Positions 1 to 10,769 of a stretch of 64,000 nt of DNA are shown one piece after another. The stretch is from Lineus longissimus. Taxonomy: Eukaryota > Nemertea > Pilidiophora > Heteronemertea > Lineidae. The stretch lies in NCBI RefSeq assembly GCF_910592395.1, contig NC_088315.1, forward strand, positions 8,868,501 through 8,932,500. Direction: 5' to 3'. The notes under the pieces are model-generated. The model was not told the origin of the DNA. It searched no databases and was given only the letters and a program-made list of their open reading frames with translations. A program made the translations under genes and the position numbers. How positions within the stretch are numbered: position 1 is the first letter of the stretch; each line of letters begins with the position of its first letter.

Positions 1-543
1 CTCTGGGGCATTTTCATCATCCTCACTCAATCACGCCTGCAACCTGACATTTCTATGTCAACTGTGCCACTTCGTCCCTTGAGGCATAACGGTCATGAGA
101 CCTCTGTGTCAACACCTCTCTTGCAACTCCAGCACTCTCTGCATCGAGGGATACAATACATCCATCATGCATGTCTGGCTCAGTTCCCTTCATCGTTTGC
201 ATCCAGCATCCTCTGGTTGCCACTCCATAAGTATCTTGGGATGCCTTACTGGTTCCATGGCTCCATCGGACACACATTTCCAAACCAACAATACCAGGGC
301 CTGGTTGTTCAAAGACACAAACTTCACGTCGTCTCTAACAGTTACTTTAAGTAGTGGACCCAATGGATGTGCCTTATAATTTTGGTTGGAAAGAACTATG
401 AACTTGTGCATCCTTTAGACAATAATAATACTAGACATGCTAGAAGCTGACACATGGAGTAGTCATATCTATGGGCTTTATTTGACCTTGAAATTTGGCA
501 TGTTTGTTTAAGATTTATGTGATATTTCTGTCCTCTATTTCAG
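1..543. other. Upstream DRAM intron, no exon recognised
   Basis: This stretch lies before the first recognisable DRAM exon. The open frames here (for example 55-354) show no family similarity. It ends in a T-rich tract and CAG acceptor at 541-543, so it is most simply intron. Confidence 0.5.
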
Positions 544-3500
544 CCTTCATCACAATTTTCATCCGGTTCAAACTGGTTAGTTCGTTCACCCGAGACACGA
601 TTCGATCAGTGAAGATTTTGAACGTAATTGGTATGGTTATTGGTGCTATCTCAAGTTTCGGGCTTACAATGGTCGCTAACTTTCAGGTAAGAATTATGGT
701 CTTGTGCATTATCCAATCTCCCTGTGCAAACTCAGTTCCACTCAAGTGGCTATTTGGTAATTCAAATTACCTATCAGTATGGTAAGTGAGAGGCAAAAGT
801 GTCTCCAAAATAATCACTGTTATAATCCGTGGTGAGTCTAAGTGAAATACCTGTTTTTTTACAAACTTTGGTGCAAAAATTGGCCTTTCACTTTCAGAGG
901 CTGCTATTGTTTGGCGCTTCAGCACAGGCCAAATTGTTTACAGCTAGTGCTCTGATCTAAAAAAAGTCTTAGATTCAAATATGCTTCATCAATAGATCAA
1001 CAACTTAAAGTGGCTGTAAGTCTAAACCTATCTTGCATTTCTTTTCAGGACAATAAGATCGAAGTTGTCCACATCATCGGTGCCTCGTTCGTTTTCGGCC
1101 TGGGTGTTGCCTACACCTGGGTCCAGGTTGCCATCTCATTCCTCATGTACCCGGATTACAACGCGCTCACTATATGTGTTGTGAGGGCTGTCATGTCATG
1201 CATCTCTACGATCAGTATGGTCATGGGTATCCTTTTTAAAAGATCAATTTCAGCTTCTTTTTGGGACCGACGTAAAGTTTCTTCAGGGTGGTACAGAAAA
1301 ACTTTCCTCAAAACTTGAAGTTTTGTTCTCTCCTCATCGGGCATAACTTGTAGCAGAGCATTTTAAAAGGCTCCTATTTTCAGAAAACCAATTTCCACAA
1401 AGTTAAGAGTCTATGTTTTTTGTCTAATCTAAATTTCTTGGTATCATCATGTTACATCAACTAACCAAGGATGTGCAGTGCAGCTTAAAAGGCTCCCATA
1501 GAACACAAATTTCGACAAATCTTGTAGAAACGGTTTAGAGTCGATGCGTTTAGTTGAATCTAAATTTCCTGGTAGGAACATGTGCTGAGACAGGAAGTGC
1601 AGTGCATTTCAAATGACATCCCATATCCGGAAAGACATATTACAACAAATCTCCTGTCGAGTCGTTGTCAATTTCTTGGTAATATCGTGTTACATGATAG
1701 GAAATGCAGTGCTGAGGCCTGACTTATGTTCGGGATATTAGAACTTGGCTTGGTCATGTCTTCTCTTTACTTCCGAAAGTTGTGCTGTGGGAAAAATTTC
1801 ATGTATAGCCTCTCTATGAAAGACACTTTAGTATAGAGAACTGTCCGTGCTGTGCAGTGTTATTTCCTTAACCCTCAATCCTTTTGCGTGTAAAAATACT
1901 AATACCGGTACCGGTTTTATAAATCGCATGCAATTTTTCAATTCATTTCTGATTTCAATTCATTTTGTCCTGAAAGGGTTAATTTCACTTTTTCTTTGTT
2001 TTGCACTTTCTTTCCTTGACATTCTTGTGTAGCTTTCATAACTGCTATTATAGCCAATCATGAATGGTTTAGCTCAGGTTCTCATGATCATTCCCGGTCG
2101 GTATGGAAACCAACAGATCCTGTAAGTTACTTTTAGGAGATGTACAGGATGTCACAGAAAATGGCTTCTTTCACCCCTATAAAACCATCTGGGTTGCCCG
2201 TATCTCCCCTATTAGCTGTCGTTTGCATATTCCTCATCCAGCTGCTAATGCCTTATAAGGTAAATTCATACTCATTTTCCTAAGACCGCCGGTTCCTAAA
2301 CTGTCACAAAATTACCCAGCATTCAAAAATGTATGTGCCACTATTGCTACCAGTTCTTGTCTACTTGCCTATCCCGAAGAGATTTCAAACTGATTTGGTG
2401 CTCAAACCTCTAAATGCAAAAATCTGTGTGGCACAAAGATGAAAATAAATGACGTCACAATGGCCCAGCCTCAGGATGTTGTCGGCGTTATGTAACATCA
2501 TGATGTCACCACCGATGTACGGAAAGATCAAAAATGATGTCACTGACATCGTCACGCATCAGAGATGTAGTTGCGGATAAAAGAAAAAAACCAAGATGAC
2601 TTTGTTGCTTTGTGCTAAATATGTTACAGAGTTAGAGGTTGATGACGTCACGAATATCATCTTTGCGCCTCCCTGGTCCTCTCTGCCCCCCCCCCCCCTC
2701 TTCTGTCTGAAATCGTTCATCCCTTGCTTCCGTTATAACCTCATCGACTTGCGTTCGCTTCTCAAGTTGTGTAGGGTTAACATGTAAATATCTAACCTTG
2801 ACCTTCACCCAGCGTTTGTCACAGCGATGATTGCACGGACGGCATGGACAAATAGTGGCCCTCACGACCACCCGAGACAAAAGTGGCAACCAACAGACCC
2901 TGTAAGTGAGGCAGCATTTTGTATTCCTTGGTTGGTTCACGAAAGTGCCCTGCACAACGAGCGATTTTTGTTGCTGCAACCTTTGACAGTTATTGCTGTG
3001 GTGAGCAATGAAAATAACGATCATCTGCGGGTAAAATCGGTAATTGCCGGGTTTGAGATTGATCACAGTTCACAGCGATAACCGATTCTTATTGCAGTGA
3101 CTATCGCAAATGAGAGATTTCTGTCGCATGTGATCATGATCGCATGTGGTAGCAACAAAAATCACTCCTTTTTGCGGGGCACTTTAAGGACAAAAAATGA
3201 TTGGTGTCTTTTCTTTATATACATATGATTTTGAAGTTTTTGCATGAAATAATAAGACGTACAGTTCCATCAACATTTAAGTCCCGCACCACGAAGCAAG
3301 TTCTTTCATGCTATTCAGTTCAGTAAGAAATAAACTAAAACATTGGCAATCACTTTTGTATCAGAGATCATTGATTATATTCATTTGATTTGGAAATACT
3401 TTATGAATCTAAAGTTTTTCTGATGGTGACACCGTCTTTCCTCAGAAGTTTCTAGTTTGACCGGCAAAACTTAGATCCCACATGTAGTCTGTAACCTCTT

Positions 3501-4500
3501 CCTCCTCCTCCCTTATCTCGATTCGAGCATGAATAGAGTTTAAGATTCTAACACTCGTACACAAATGTATCAATGGCAGTGCGCCAGCATACTTGACAGT
3601 ACTGCTAAAACTGTACTCACCAGCCAGGCCCCTGAGATCAGAAGCACAGGCTCTCCTCATTGAACCACGGTTCAACACTGATAAGTTTGGAGGCCGAGCT
3701 TTCTCCAGGAGTGCCCCTAGGCTATGGAAAAGCCTGAACAGTAACATTAGAAACAATACTTACAATGCATTCAGGGGACAGATAAAAACAGAACTCTATA
3801 GTCAATACTACAACTCGACGGGAGGGCGCACTTGAACAGGACTAATTCTGGAAAGTTGCACCATATAAATAAAAATTTTATTATTTATCATTATTCATAT
3901 TAATGATAATCTTAGAATCCAAAGCGCTTCCTTAACCTTGCCGACTCTCTGTCAACCAGGTTGCCTTTATCCCATTCAATGTTATGATTGGTTCAGTGAT
4001 GTGTTGATGTCACTTAACAAAGAAAAAGTGTAATGTTAAAAAGTAATGTATTGTCAGAGTGTAATGTCAGATAGTAATGTAATGTCAGAGTGTAATGTTT
4101 GATAGCTATGTAATGTCAGATAGTACTGTGTTGTCAGAATGTAATGTCAGTGAGTAATGTCATGTCAGAGAGTAATGTAATGTCAACGTACTAATGTCAG
4201 AAAGTAATGTCATGTCAGAGCGTAATGTCGCAGAGTGATGTAATGTCAGAGAGGAATGCCACTCATAGCTGTTACTGATCTTCTTTCCAGGGTTTCGATG
4301 AGCACATCGTCAGCACATTCAGTGAGTGGGTCATGGCCATTGCATTCGTCCTTTACTTCTTCACCTTCATCCGCGACTTCCAGAAGATCAAACTCAAGGT
4401 CACCGTCGATCCGTTAGTGCAGCATCTCGGCGAGGCACCCCCACCAAGGAACGTTGCGCCTGCAGCAAACGAAACGAGTGGCCTGCTGGCCCATGCATGA
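544..4500 (+). CDS. DRAM2: DRAM-family autophagy modulator (5' partial)
   Basis: Multi-pass lysosomal/endosomal membrane protein of the DRAM (Frag1/DRAM/Sfk1) family, linked in vertebrates to p53-driven autophagy. Exons seen: 544-686 (phase 1 in, phase 0 out), 1049-1226 (ends phase 1), either 2033-2121 or 2813-2901 (both 89 nt), and 4291-4500 with stop TGA at 4498-4500. The first exon ends in VANFQ, a family signature, and the last carries the EWVMAIAF...FIRDFQKIKL segment that matches the last membrane helix and following tail of DRAM1/2. The tail ends with ETSGLL, an ExxxLL dileucine sorting motif as in vertebrate DRAM2. The N-terminal exons lie upstream of the window. DRAM1 versus DRAM2 cannot be settled: the middle resembles both, the tail DRAM2. 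Confidence 0.85.
1330..1740. repeat. Degenerate tandem repeat in DRAM intron
   Basis: About three diverged copies of a roughly 120-bp unit. Recurring phrases are AAAAGGCTCC, 'aatctaaattTC(T/C)TGGTA' and GTGCAGTGC, each spaced by about one unit. No coding potential is seen. Confidence 0.5.
2033..2121 (+). CDS. DRAM2: DRAM alternative exon a
   Basis: An 89-nt exon preceded by a T-rich tract and TGTGTAG, and followed by GTAAGT. It reads (A)FITAIIANHEW...WKPTDP and joins in phase 1 to the exon ending at 1226 and in phase 0 to the exon at 4291. It corresponds to the extraluminal segment before the W-x-P-E-D-K motif of vertebrate DRAM2. A homologous exon of identical length and phase follows at 2813. 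Confidence 0.85.
2813..2901 (+). CDS. DRAM2: DRAM alternative exon b
   Basis: An 89-nt exon with acceptor CACCCAG and donor GTAAGT, coding (A)FVTAMIARTAW...WQPTDP. It shares about 18 of 30 residues with exon a and has the same phases (1 in, 0 out). Because 89 is not a multiple of three, including both exons would shift the frame, so one or the other must be used. Its polypyrimidine tract looks weaker than that of exon a. Confidence 0.85.
3440..3890 (+). mobile_element. 5'-truncated LINE (CR1/L2-like), RT 3' end
   Basis: The frame through 3541-3835 reads the C-terminal end of a non-LTR retrotransposon reverse transcriptase: KCINGSAPAYL, then YSPARPLRS, then FGGRAFSRSAPRLWKSLN, a hallmark string of CR1/L2/Rex-type elements. 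An in-frame stop near 3537 and loss of all upstream domains show it is dead. It ends in an AT-rich tail (attttattatttatc). It sits inside the last DRAM intron in the same orientation as the gene. Confidence 0.8.
4020..4260. repeat. Degenerate TAATGTCAGAG tandem repeat
   Basis: About 15 to 20 imperfect copies of short units built on 'agtaatgtcagag' just upstream of the last DRAM exon. It ends about 30 bp before the acceptor at 4290. Confidence 0.8.
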
Positions 4501-6050
4501 TGAATCTCTAGACTTGCTTATACAGCTTTCATAGGGCAGACTTTCTTTTTAGGTGGGACTATAGGCAGGAGCTCGGTGGTCAAATTCAAGGTCTAAAGTT
4601 GACGAATATGCACATAGGGTACTGGGTCATGTTTGACTCAGGGATGAATATATTCTTTGTACAAGTCTAATTAGTTTTGATGTACTGCGAGGTACGATAT
4701 TCCTATATGCGCCTTTTGTCTCATTCAATTTGACCTACCTGGCTCATGGCTATATAGTGTCCCATTAAAGGAGTACTTCTCAGTTGTGACATAGCATCCA
4801 TATATCGCTAAACTGCATGCAAATAAACTCACGCTGTTAGTGTGCTGATATGTTTGATTTTGGTGTCCAATAATATGCAACTGGAGATGTATTAAAGCTC
4901 TTCCTATATCATCTACTGTAGGCCCTAACATTTTTGTGACCTGACTCATTTACGGCTGGCTGCTAGTAGATCACAAAACTTAACAACGTTCATGTATATC
5001 TTGCGACAGGTCGTTTCATGCATAATGAGGTTGCTATGACCACAAAATATAATTGCTTGGCATTATGTGCCCATTGACCAAGATGCATCACTTAGGAGAC
5101 TTTTTGCAGGAGCCAGTAAAGTCTTATCTTATTTACGGCTGGCTGCTTAGTACATCACAAAACTTAACAACTTTCATGTACATGTATATCTTGCGACAGG
5201 TCGTTTAATGCATAATGAGGTCGCCATGACCAAGCTTATTGACCAAGATGCGTCACTTAGGAGGCTTTCTGCAGGAGCCAGTAAAGTCACTTCAGTATTT
5301 TTCGGAGTGTTCTCATCACACGCCATATGCGTCAGACACTTGATGTCTTCAATCATGGTTCCTTACGTTTGTTTCACCGCAGGTTTATAATCATATTGTA
5401 ATATGTGCCCTGTTTGACCAAAATGTTAATTATAGGCCTGAAATTTCAAGGTGACGACTTGGTAGCATGAGTCTGACATGCGTTGCCTGTTATGTGTATT
5501 TAACTCGATTTCGTAATTGTTTGTTTTTGAGAAAAGGGCAGAATTTTGCTAGTTTATGTGATTTTGTTGAAGAAGAACAAATGTGGATTAAAAAATCAAA
5601 TTTTTAAGGTTTGGTGTATGGGTTTTTGTCTGTGAAGTATTTCAAGCTTTCAATGGTTTGGAATATGCAAAAAATTGGCCAACAGATACATGTATATCAC
5701 AGTAGATATAAAGTGTACAAACATTTGACAAATTTCAATTCTGAGATGTTTCATGAAAACTCATGAAAATCTTTTAAAGATATGATTGATAAACAAGATG
5801 AGGTTGGACCCATTTGACTGTCATACTCGATTACATAAAGATCTGTGTATACATACAAATGCATGTAGTTTTATATTTGTCTCCCACAGTGTATCTAATT
5901 CTCAGAAGATATAGATGTTTTAGTATTTTAAATGTTTGACGGCCATGCATTATTGTGATAAGTTTTGTACAGATTGATACAACATGTATTTATCCAAGAA
6001 ATATTTTATAAATAAATGCTAATTTTAATAAGTTAACCTTGTTTTTGATT
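4501..6050 (+). other. Probable DRAM 3' UTR, with tandem duplication
   Basis: No coding signal follows the DRAM stop. Two copies of a segment of about 165 bp stand in tandem (about 4950-5123 and 5131-5290), sharing 'atttacggctggctgct', 'tatcttgcgacaggtcgttt' and 'gcaggagccagtaaagtc'. AATAAA motifs near 6010 are candidate polyadenylation signals; the true 3' end is not known. Confidence 0.5.
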
Positions 6051-6089
6051 TCGTCAAGTTTTCTACCCTCAGCCTCAATGAGAGATCAG

Positions 6090-7000
6090 ACAATGCACGC
6101 TTCCCAATTTCCATTTCTTGCTCAGAGAGAGGACAATCGTCTCTCACAATGCATATTTTCTTGCCCAGGGAGAGGACAAAAGAGAAGATGGCCACCTCTC
6201 CCTGTGCACATTTCCCAGCTCAGAGTCCTATTGAGTATTGAAAGAGAGGGCAGCCATCACTCACCGTGAATATTTCTCTCCTTGGAGAGGATGAAAGAGA
6301 GAACAACTGTCTCTCACTGTGCTCATTTCCCTACTCAGAGAAGACAACCGTCTCCCACCATCTGCTCAGAGAGGATGAGAGAGAGAACGACCGTCGACTC
6401 TCTTACTGTGCACATTTCCCAGCTCAGAGCCCTATTGAAAGAGAGGACAGCCGTCTCCCACAGTACACACTTCCCTGCTCAGAGAGGGGACAACAGAGAG
6501 GACGACCGTCTCTTACTGTGCACATTTCCCAGCTCAGAGCCCCATTGAAAGAGAGGACAGCCATCTCCCACAATGCACACTTCCCTGCTCAGAGAGGGGA
6601 CGACAGAGAGGACGACCGTCTCTTACTGTGCACATTTCCCAGCTCAGAGCCCTATTGGAAGAGAGGACAGCCATCTCCCACAATGCACACTTCCCTGCTC
6701 AGGGAGGGGACGACAGAGAGGACGACTGTCTCTTACTGTGCACATTTCCCAGCTCAGAGCCCTATTGAAAGAGAGGACAGCCATCTCGCACAACACACAC
6801 TTCCCTGCTCAGAGAGGGGACGACAGAGGATGACCGTCTCCTACTGTGCACATTTCCCAGCTCACAGCCCTATTGTAAGAGAGGACAGCCATCTCCCACA
6901 GTACACACTTCCCTGCTCAGAGAGGGGACAACAGAGAGGATGACCGCCTCTTACTGTGCACATTTCCTAGCTCAGAGCCCTATTGAAAGAGAGGATAACC
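6090..7000. repeat. 110-bp minisatellite
   Basis: Tandem units whose landmark 'tcttactgtgcacatttccc' recurs at 6401, 6511, 6621, 6731, about 6839 and 6949, a period of 110 bp (once 108). Each unit also holds 'gagagaggac', 'cttccctgctcagaga' and 'gacgaccgtc'. The 5' copies (6090-6400) are more diverged. A 225-aa open frame across it is a product of repeat structure; no similarity is recognised. Confidence 0.9.
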
Positions 7001-7194
7001 ACCTGTAACCAATTTATTAATTTCAATCACCACACTGGGACATCTTTCTCACATTACCATGCATATTACCAAGCTCAGAGCTATATTAAGAGATTGGACA
7101 ACCGTCCCCAACTGGGCACATATCCTGGAAAGGACATAATTATTTCTCCTATGGTAATTTTTCAGCTGGAGACCTCATTGGGAGATGGAATTAA

Positions 7195-7405
7195 AGGTAT
7201 CAAGGACAGTCTTGGAACTGACAAGAGCTGTCCTTATTAGAGAGGGGCGTCTGGAACTGACAAAAACGTACTGTCCTTGATAGAGAGAGGTCTCGATTAT
7301 ACAGATCGAATCATATAGAGAAAATCAATTTTGGACCACACCAACTGTCCCTAATCGAGAGCGTGTCCTGCTAACAGAGGCTCCCGCTCAAGGAGGTTCC
7401 AATGC
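7195..7405. mobile_element. Diverged pogo/Tigger-like MITE copy
   Basis: Carries the phrases seen in better copies elsewhere: 'actgacaag', 'gtccttattagagagg', 'ccaattttggacca'-like text and a closing 'ctaacagaggctcc'. The terminal repeats are worn and the 5' half appears internally duplicated. Confidence 0.6.
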
Positions 7406-10400
7406 ACAAGGTTATCCCTTGCGTAATAGGAGGCATTGTTCCTTTCTGTCCAAAAAGTCCTGTACCAATAAAATAAATGAAACAAGAAAATAATATCGAG
7501 CATGGTCCACAGACATTTATTCAAAAACCTTATAAAATATCCATATACAATGACTGGGTACATGCACTTGGCGGGAATACTTCATTTAAAATAAAACCAA
7601 TCCAGATATGCCTACCAGTAAAATGTGGTTGGTTTTTTCTCCCAGGGAATGTGGCCCTGCCTTTCAAAAGCACATAGTCAAATTCCCTTCACCCAGATTC
7701 CCGGTCAGAAAACCAAAGTTGTGTCATTAAAGGCAAGGTTCATCTGTGCATGTTGTTTATACATGTGCCACTGGTAATCAGAAACAAACATGGTCATAGC
7801 GCAGTAGCACAGTAAGGCGTGATGAAAGTTGATTATGATGTATAGTAACCATTATGATTACAAGCAAATGAAGTACTCCCTCAAGTTAAGATAAAACAAT
7901 TAATATAATATCATTATTTCAGTATTTGAGATGAAAATTGAGCTCGCTTTAGCAACGAATGTACAGCATATCAGCAAGGCTTGCAAAGATACATGCGGGG
8001 TAACACAGGATACAGCGTGTCCCAAAAAAGTGGCACTTGGCAGTCTTTGCTGTTCTTTGCAAAATATCAAAATTACCATTGGATTTTCTATGCCTGAAGC
8101 AACTCATCTAAAACTATTGATAGGGAGAAAATGGCTCTCCTTTCTTACTCAAGGACCGAAAAACTGAAATTGTCCTGCAGAAAGTTGAACCTATGACCCC
8201 TTGAAAACAAGTCTGGATATTCATTTATGACACAACTAACCACACTAACTACTAACAAAATCAATCTGGGTGGTCACATAGCAATTTTTAACAATATCGT
8301 GCAACACTTTTTTTCCAAACACACTATAAGAGACAGTACTTACTAATAGATAATGTACATTACAAAACCCTTGTGATCATAATTATAATACAATTAAAAG
8401 GTTGTACGGGAAAGTATTTTTTTAATCTTCAATCCCAACTGATATTTATGTATAAAGTAATTTATTATAGAAACCTTCCCCTTAAGAACTTGGCCTGTTT
8501 TTCAACTTTTCAATCGCAACTTACATTAATGCCTTCAGTAAAAGAAGAAACCTATTTTGAGAAATTCGTATAGTACCATTCCACAATTGAGTACACATTC
8601 CTTTGAAGTAAAGTACAGGACAGAATGGTAAAAAACGCTCCATGACCAATAATACAATAGTGCTATTTTTACCCTGTCCCTAACGGTGCCTTTATTGGAC
8701 CACCCTGTAGAACAGGTTGTCGTGTTATTCCATCATCTTCGACAAAATCATCTGCCAAGTTTAGAAAATCGTCCAACAATTTACAACAAAACTTGTTAAC
8801 ATCTCCTACCGGTCACAGACGATATGGAACAATTGATTATTTATACCAACTAAAATAAAAACTAACACGAACATTATCTAAATTCTAATTTTGCCAGTAA
8901 AGGTTGATCATGGCGACTTTCCGGCGGTGTACATCAATTCAAAAGTCTTCTTAAAGGATGGATAAGACGCACAACGACGGTAGATTGGCATGGTGGAGGT
9001 TGTGTGTGAAATTGAATTTCATTTTGCTACAAAATTTCATAAGAGCAAAGATTTACAAATAACCTTCCTTAAAATGTTTTCCCATCGTCGCTATACTTTT
9101 TGAGAAAATGTTGGAAGTAAATGTCGTCTGCAGAATCCTTATGTTGAATGAGTCTAACTCCAGGAGGCACCACCTGCCTTACTCGCAGGTTTAGTTCCCA
9201 GGCAAGCGCCGAACCCATTCACACTCCCAGGTGGAGAGAAGCAATGTAGGGGTACGCGTCTTGCTGAGAGTGGAACACACGACCTCTTGATTATGAGACC
9301 AGCACTCTGCCACCAATCTCGAGCTCCATAACTATATGGGTGAAAAATTGCAAGATGTTTGAAAAACTTTCACGCACAATCAATAACTACACCACAATTC
9401 ACAATAAAAAATACAACAAGATATGACGATTCAAAACTTTCATTATAGTCATCTCACCTTAAAACTATCCAATGTCATGATTTCATCACAACAATTCTAG
9501 ACCTCGGACTTCTTATGAATACAGAATGAAGCCAAAGGGACAGCCTACAATATCTCACTTAATTTTGAAGGCCAAAAAGGGCTAACTACCGCACAACCCC
9601 TGGACCCAAAATGGGAACAGGAACAAAAATTACCGTCTTTGACTCAACGTCAGAACGGGTGTGCAATTTTCAATTGAGAACACCATTTATGTGCACTTAT
9701 AAACTTGAAAAAACTTCACTGTGCGAAACAATTCCACAGAAGTTGACAATCTTGGCAAACCTGTTAAAGATACACCAAGACATGTTTCTTCATTCAAAAA
9801 CATTTCTACATTTAAAGACTTTCTATACCACGAGTTGACATAGCTTTCATCAAGAACATTTCCACATTCAAAGACTTCCTTATACTCTTTCTATATTCTT
9901 TCCATATCTTTAGTTGACAAATCTTTCCTGAAGAACATTTCTCCATTTAAAGAGTTTCTATATTTCGAGTTGACGTGATTTTCCCCAAGAAACCCTGACA
10001 GAACCTTGTACGTTGGCCCTGCTCATCTCAGACGGTGGCGTCCCTCAGGTATTTTGTTTAGGAGAGCAACCCTGCCAAATGGAATCCCATCTAATGCCAC
10101 CCGAATCAAAAAATCTGCCACCTTGAAAAGAAAAGAATTTGATTTTGCATCACCCTGATTAAATTCATAACCCACCTTGAAAAATCAGAGCAGTCTTTCC
10201 CACACTCAGAATATCTGCCTTTCATCCCGATAAAACACATACAAACTTGCCATTTTCAAACCAAATGTGCAAATATCGTATTTCTTGATTCCAATCTTTG
10301 TTCACTTCTTGAACCCTCTCATCATACAGATCTAAAAACACCGAAGTCAATATTTGAAAACTGTGAAACAATCTCCAAATTACTTGGACAGGAGCAGACG

Positions 10401-10769
10401 GCAAGAGAATTGCATCGTTTTCAGAAAACATTCTGCCAGTCTCAAAAAACATTGCATCAAACTCGCCAGAATATTCCACGATTCTAGGAAAACAACATGT
10501 TCTTCTCGAAAAACCTTCTCTCGTTCTCAGAAAACATTGCATCAAACTGGCCAGAATCTTCTACAATTCTTAGAAAACAATGCGTTGTTCCCGGAAAACT
10601 TCCTGTCGTTCTCAGAAAACATTGCATCATTCTCACAAAAACGTTCGATCACTCTCGGAAAACACTGCATTACTCTCTTAAAATAATGCGTCATTCTCGC
10701 TCCGCGTCCAATCTAATCAAAAGTGTCCATTTGAAAACTGTTTAACAGCCTTCAAATCTTCGGTAATTA
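7406..10769 (-). other. DCAF7 3' UTR / intergenic, repeats
   Basis: No gene is recognised. Its 3' part is probably the DCAF7 3' UTR on the minus strand. It contains a minus-strand tRNA-like SINE (9160-9345), three loose copies of a unit of about 70 bp (9760-9995, with 'gaacatttc' and 'gagttgac') and a degenerate array at 10390-10710 built on 'tctcagaaaacattgcatca'. The 107-110 aa frames over that array are repeat artefacts. Confidence 0.5.
9160..9345 (-). mobile_element. tRNA-derived SINE-like repeat
   Basis: On the minus strand, TGGTGGCAGAGTGCTGGTCTC resembles an RNA polymerase III A box, and about 30 nt later 'gtcgtgtgttccactc' resembles a decayed B box. The anonymous 3' body follows. The match is by eye and degenerate. 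Confidence 0.45.

Noticed and set aside
2161-2260. Possible third DRAM exon (MASFTPIKPSG... then a hydrophobic stretch and GTAAAT)
   Set aside because: It does not resemble exons a or b, its phase does not fit, and no matching position exists in DRAM proteins.
6266-6943. 225-aa plus-strand open frame
   Set aside because: It is the translation of the 110-bp minisatellite; overlapping frames are also open because stop codons are absent from the unit.
10222-10686. 107- and 110-aa frames on opposite strands
   Set aside because: Both cover a degenerate tandem array downstream of DCAF7; neither has family similarity or splice support.
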